NCBI GenBank assembly: GCA_001800075.1
Contig: MGUR01000029.1
Span: 24,251 to 30,442, forward strand
DNA: 6,192 nt
Direction: 5' to 3'
DNA from: Elusimicrobia bacterium RIFCSPLOWO2_01_FULL_59_12
GTDB lineage: Bacteria > Elusimicrobiota > Elusimicrobia > 2-01-FULL-59-12
Made by a program: the position numbers and the translations under genes. Each line of letters begins with the position of its first letter. Positions within the stretch are counted from its first letter, which is position 1. This document shows, piece after piece, positions 5,970-6,192 of this stretch. The notes under the pieces were generated by a model. That model did not search any database and was not told the DNA's origin. It saw nothing but the letters and a program-made list of their open reading frames with translations.

Positions 5970-6192
5970 AGTTCGCCATCGCCGTCAGCGCGTGATCCTG
6001 CGTCCTAGGCGCCGCGTCGCCCTGCGGCGCCGGGTTCGGCTCCTTGTCCTGGCGGGATGTCTTGCGGGAGCGGGGATGGGAGCCGGCAAAGCGATGTCCC
6101 GGGACAGCGGCTGGGGCAGCCAATTCCTCAGGCATCACACGCCCCTGTTGGAGATGAAAGCGCCGGATACCCTCGCCGAGCTGCCTCTCTTG
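5959..6192 (+). CDS. ftsQ: Probable cell division protein FtsQ/DivIB, N-terminal part
   Basis: This is a 78-codon open frame that runs off the window end. It starts at TTG 5959 (GGAG 7 bases upstream) and overlaps the ddl stop by 11 bases. The first 27 residues contain 12 arginines and no acidic residue. A short Gly/Ala/Leu-rich hydrophobic stretch (about 28-43, LLVLAGCLAGAGMGAG) follows, then a polar region. A basic cytoplasmic tail, one membrane span and an outside domain is the FtsQ/DivIB layout, and murC-murB-ddl-ftsQ is a common dcw order. FtsQ links the FtsBL pair to the divisome. The diagnostic POTRA and beta domains would be downstream, so the name rests mainly on position and topology. 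The hydrophobic stretch is rather short and glycine-rich for a typical span. If the TTG is wrong, the next in-frame start is GTG 5992, which would remove part of the basic tail. Confidence 0.65.
   Translation, partial: MPPKVRHRRQRVILRPRRRVALRRRVRLLVLAGCLAGAGMGAGKAMSRDSGWGSQFLRHHTPLLEMKAPDTLAELPLL
6008..6031. repeat. 8-bp GC-only inverted repeat in the ftsQ N-terminal region
   Basis: GGCGCCGC (6008-6015) and GCGGCGCC (6024-6031) are exact reverse complements around an 8-base loop. They encode part of the RRRVALRRR stretch. In DNA this rich in CGC/CGG arginine codons, such a repeat can arise by chance. Confidence 0.45.

Overview
The window is one strand of tightly packed bacterial coding DNA. 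All seven genes lie on the + strand. It is GC-rich (about 60% by eye), has no gap longer than about 100 bases, and shows no RNA gene, CRISPR array, transposase or phage gene. The queD-queE-NTPase run followed by murC-murB-ddl-ftsQ points to a Gram-negative-type peptidoglycan maker from a little-cultured phylum. A perfect CCTGCCTGCCGGCAGGCAGG palindrome inside a gene recalls repeats I associate with candidate-phylum genomes, so Candidatus Omnitrophota or a relative is my guess. That assignment is an inference and was not tested.

Region 1 (1-1379) is a queuosine/7-deazaguanine cluster. It holds the C-terminal end of queD (6-carboxytetrahydropterin synthase), then queE (radical-SAM 7-carboxy-7-deazaguanine synthase), then a small THEP1-type P-loop NTPase. 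The junctions are a GTGA overlap and a TGATG overlap, so the three genes are probably translationally coupled. QueD and QueE carry out consecutive steps toward preQ0. The role of the NTPase is unknown.

Region 2 (1380-2704) holds one complete gene, an RlmI-type 23S rRNA m5C methyltransferase. It is flanked on both sides by short non-coding stretches that contain inverted repeats. The upstream one is a large imperfect hairpin of about 83 nt with a nested perfect palindrome.

Region 3 (2705-6192) is a division and cell wall (dcw) cluster segment: murC, murB, ddl and the start of a probable ftsQ. Every junction overlaps (ATGA, GTGA, and 11 bases). MurC adds L-Ala to UDP-MurNAc, MurB makes UDP-MurNAc, Ddl makes D-Ala-D-Ala, and FtsQ would be the divisome membrane protein. 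The enzymes all look intact, with their catalytic motifs present.

I see no clearly new system. The most unusual material is a set of GC-rich or purine-rich inverted repeats at gene ends and junctions. Some have apparently been absorbed into coding sequence: the QueD loop, the MurC C-terminal tail and the FtsQ N-terminus.
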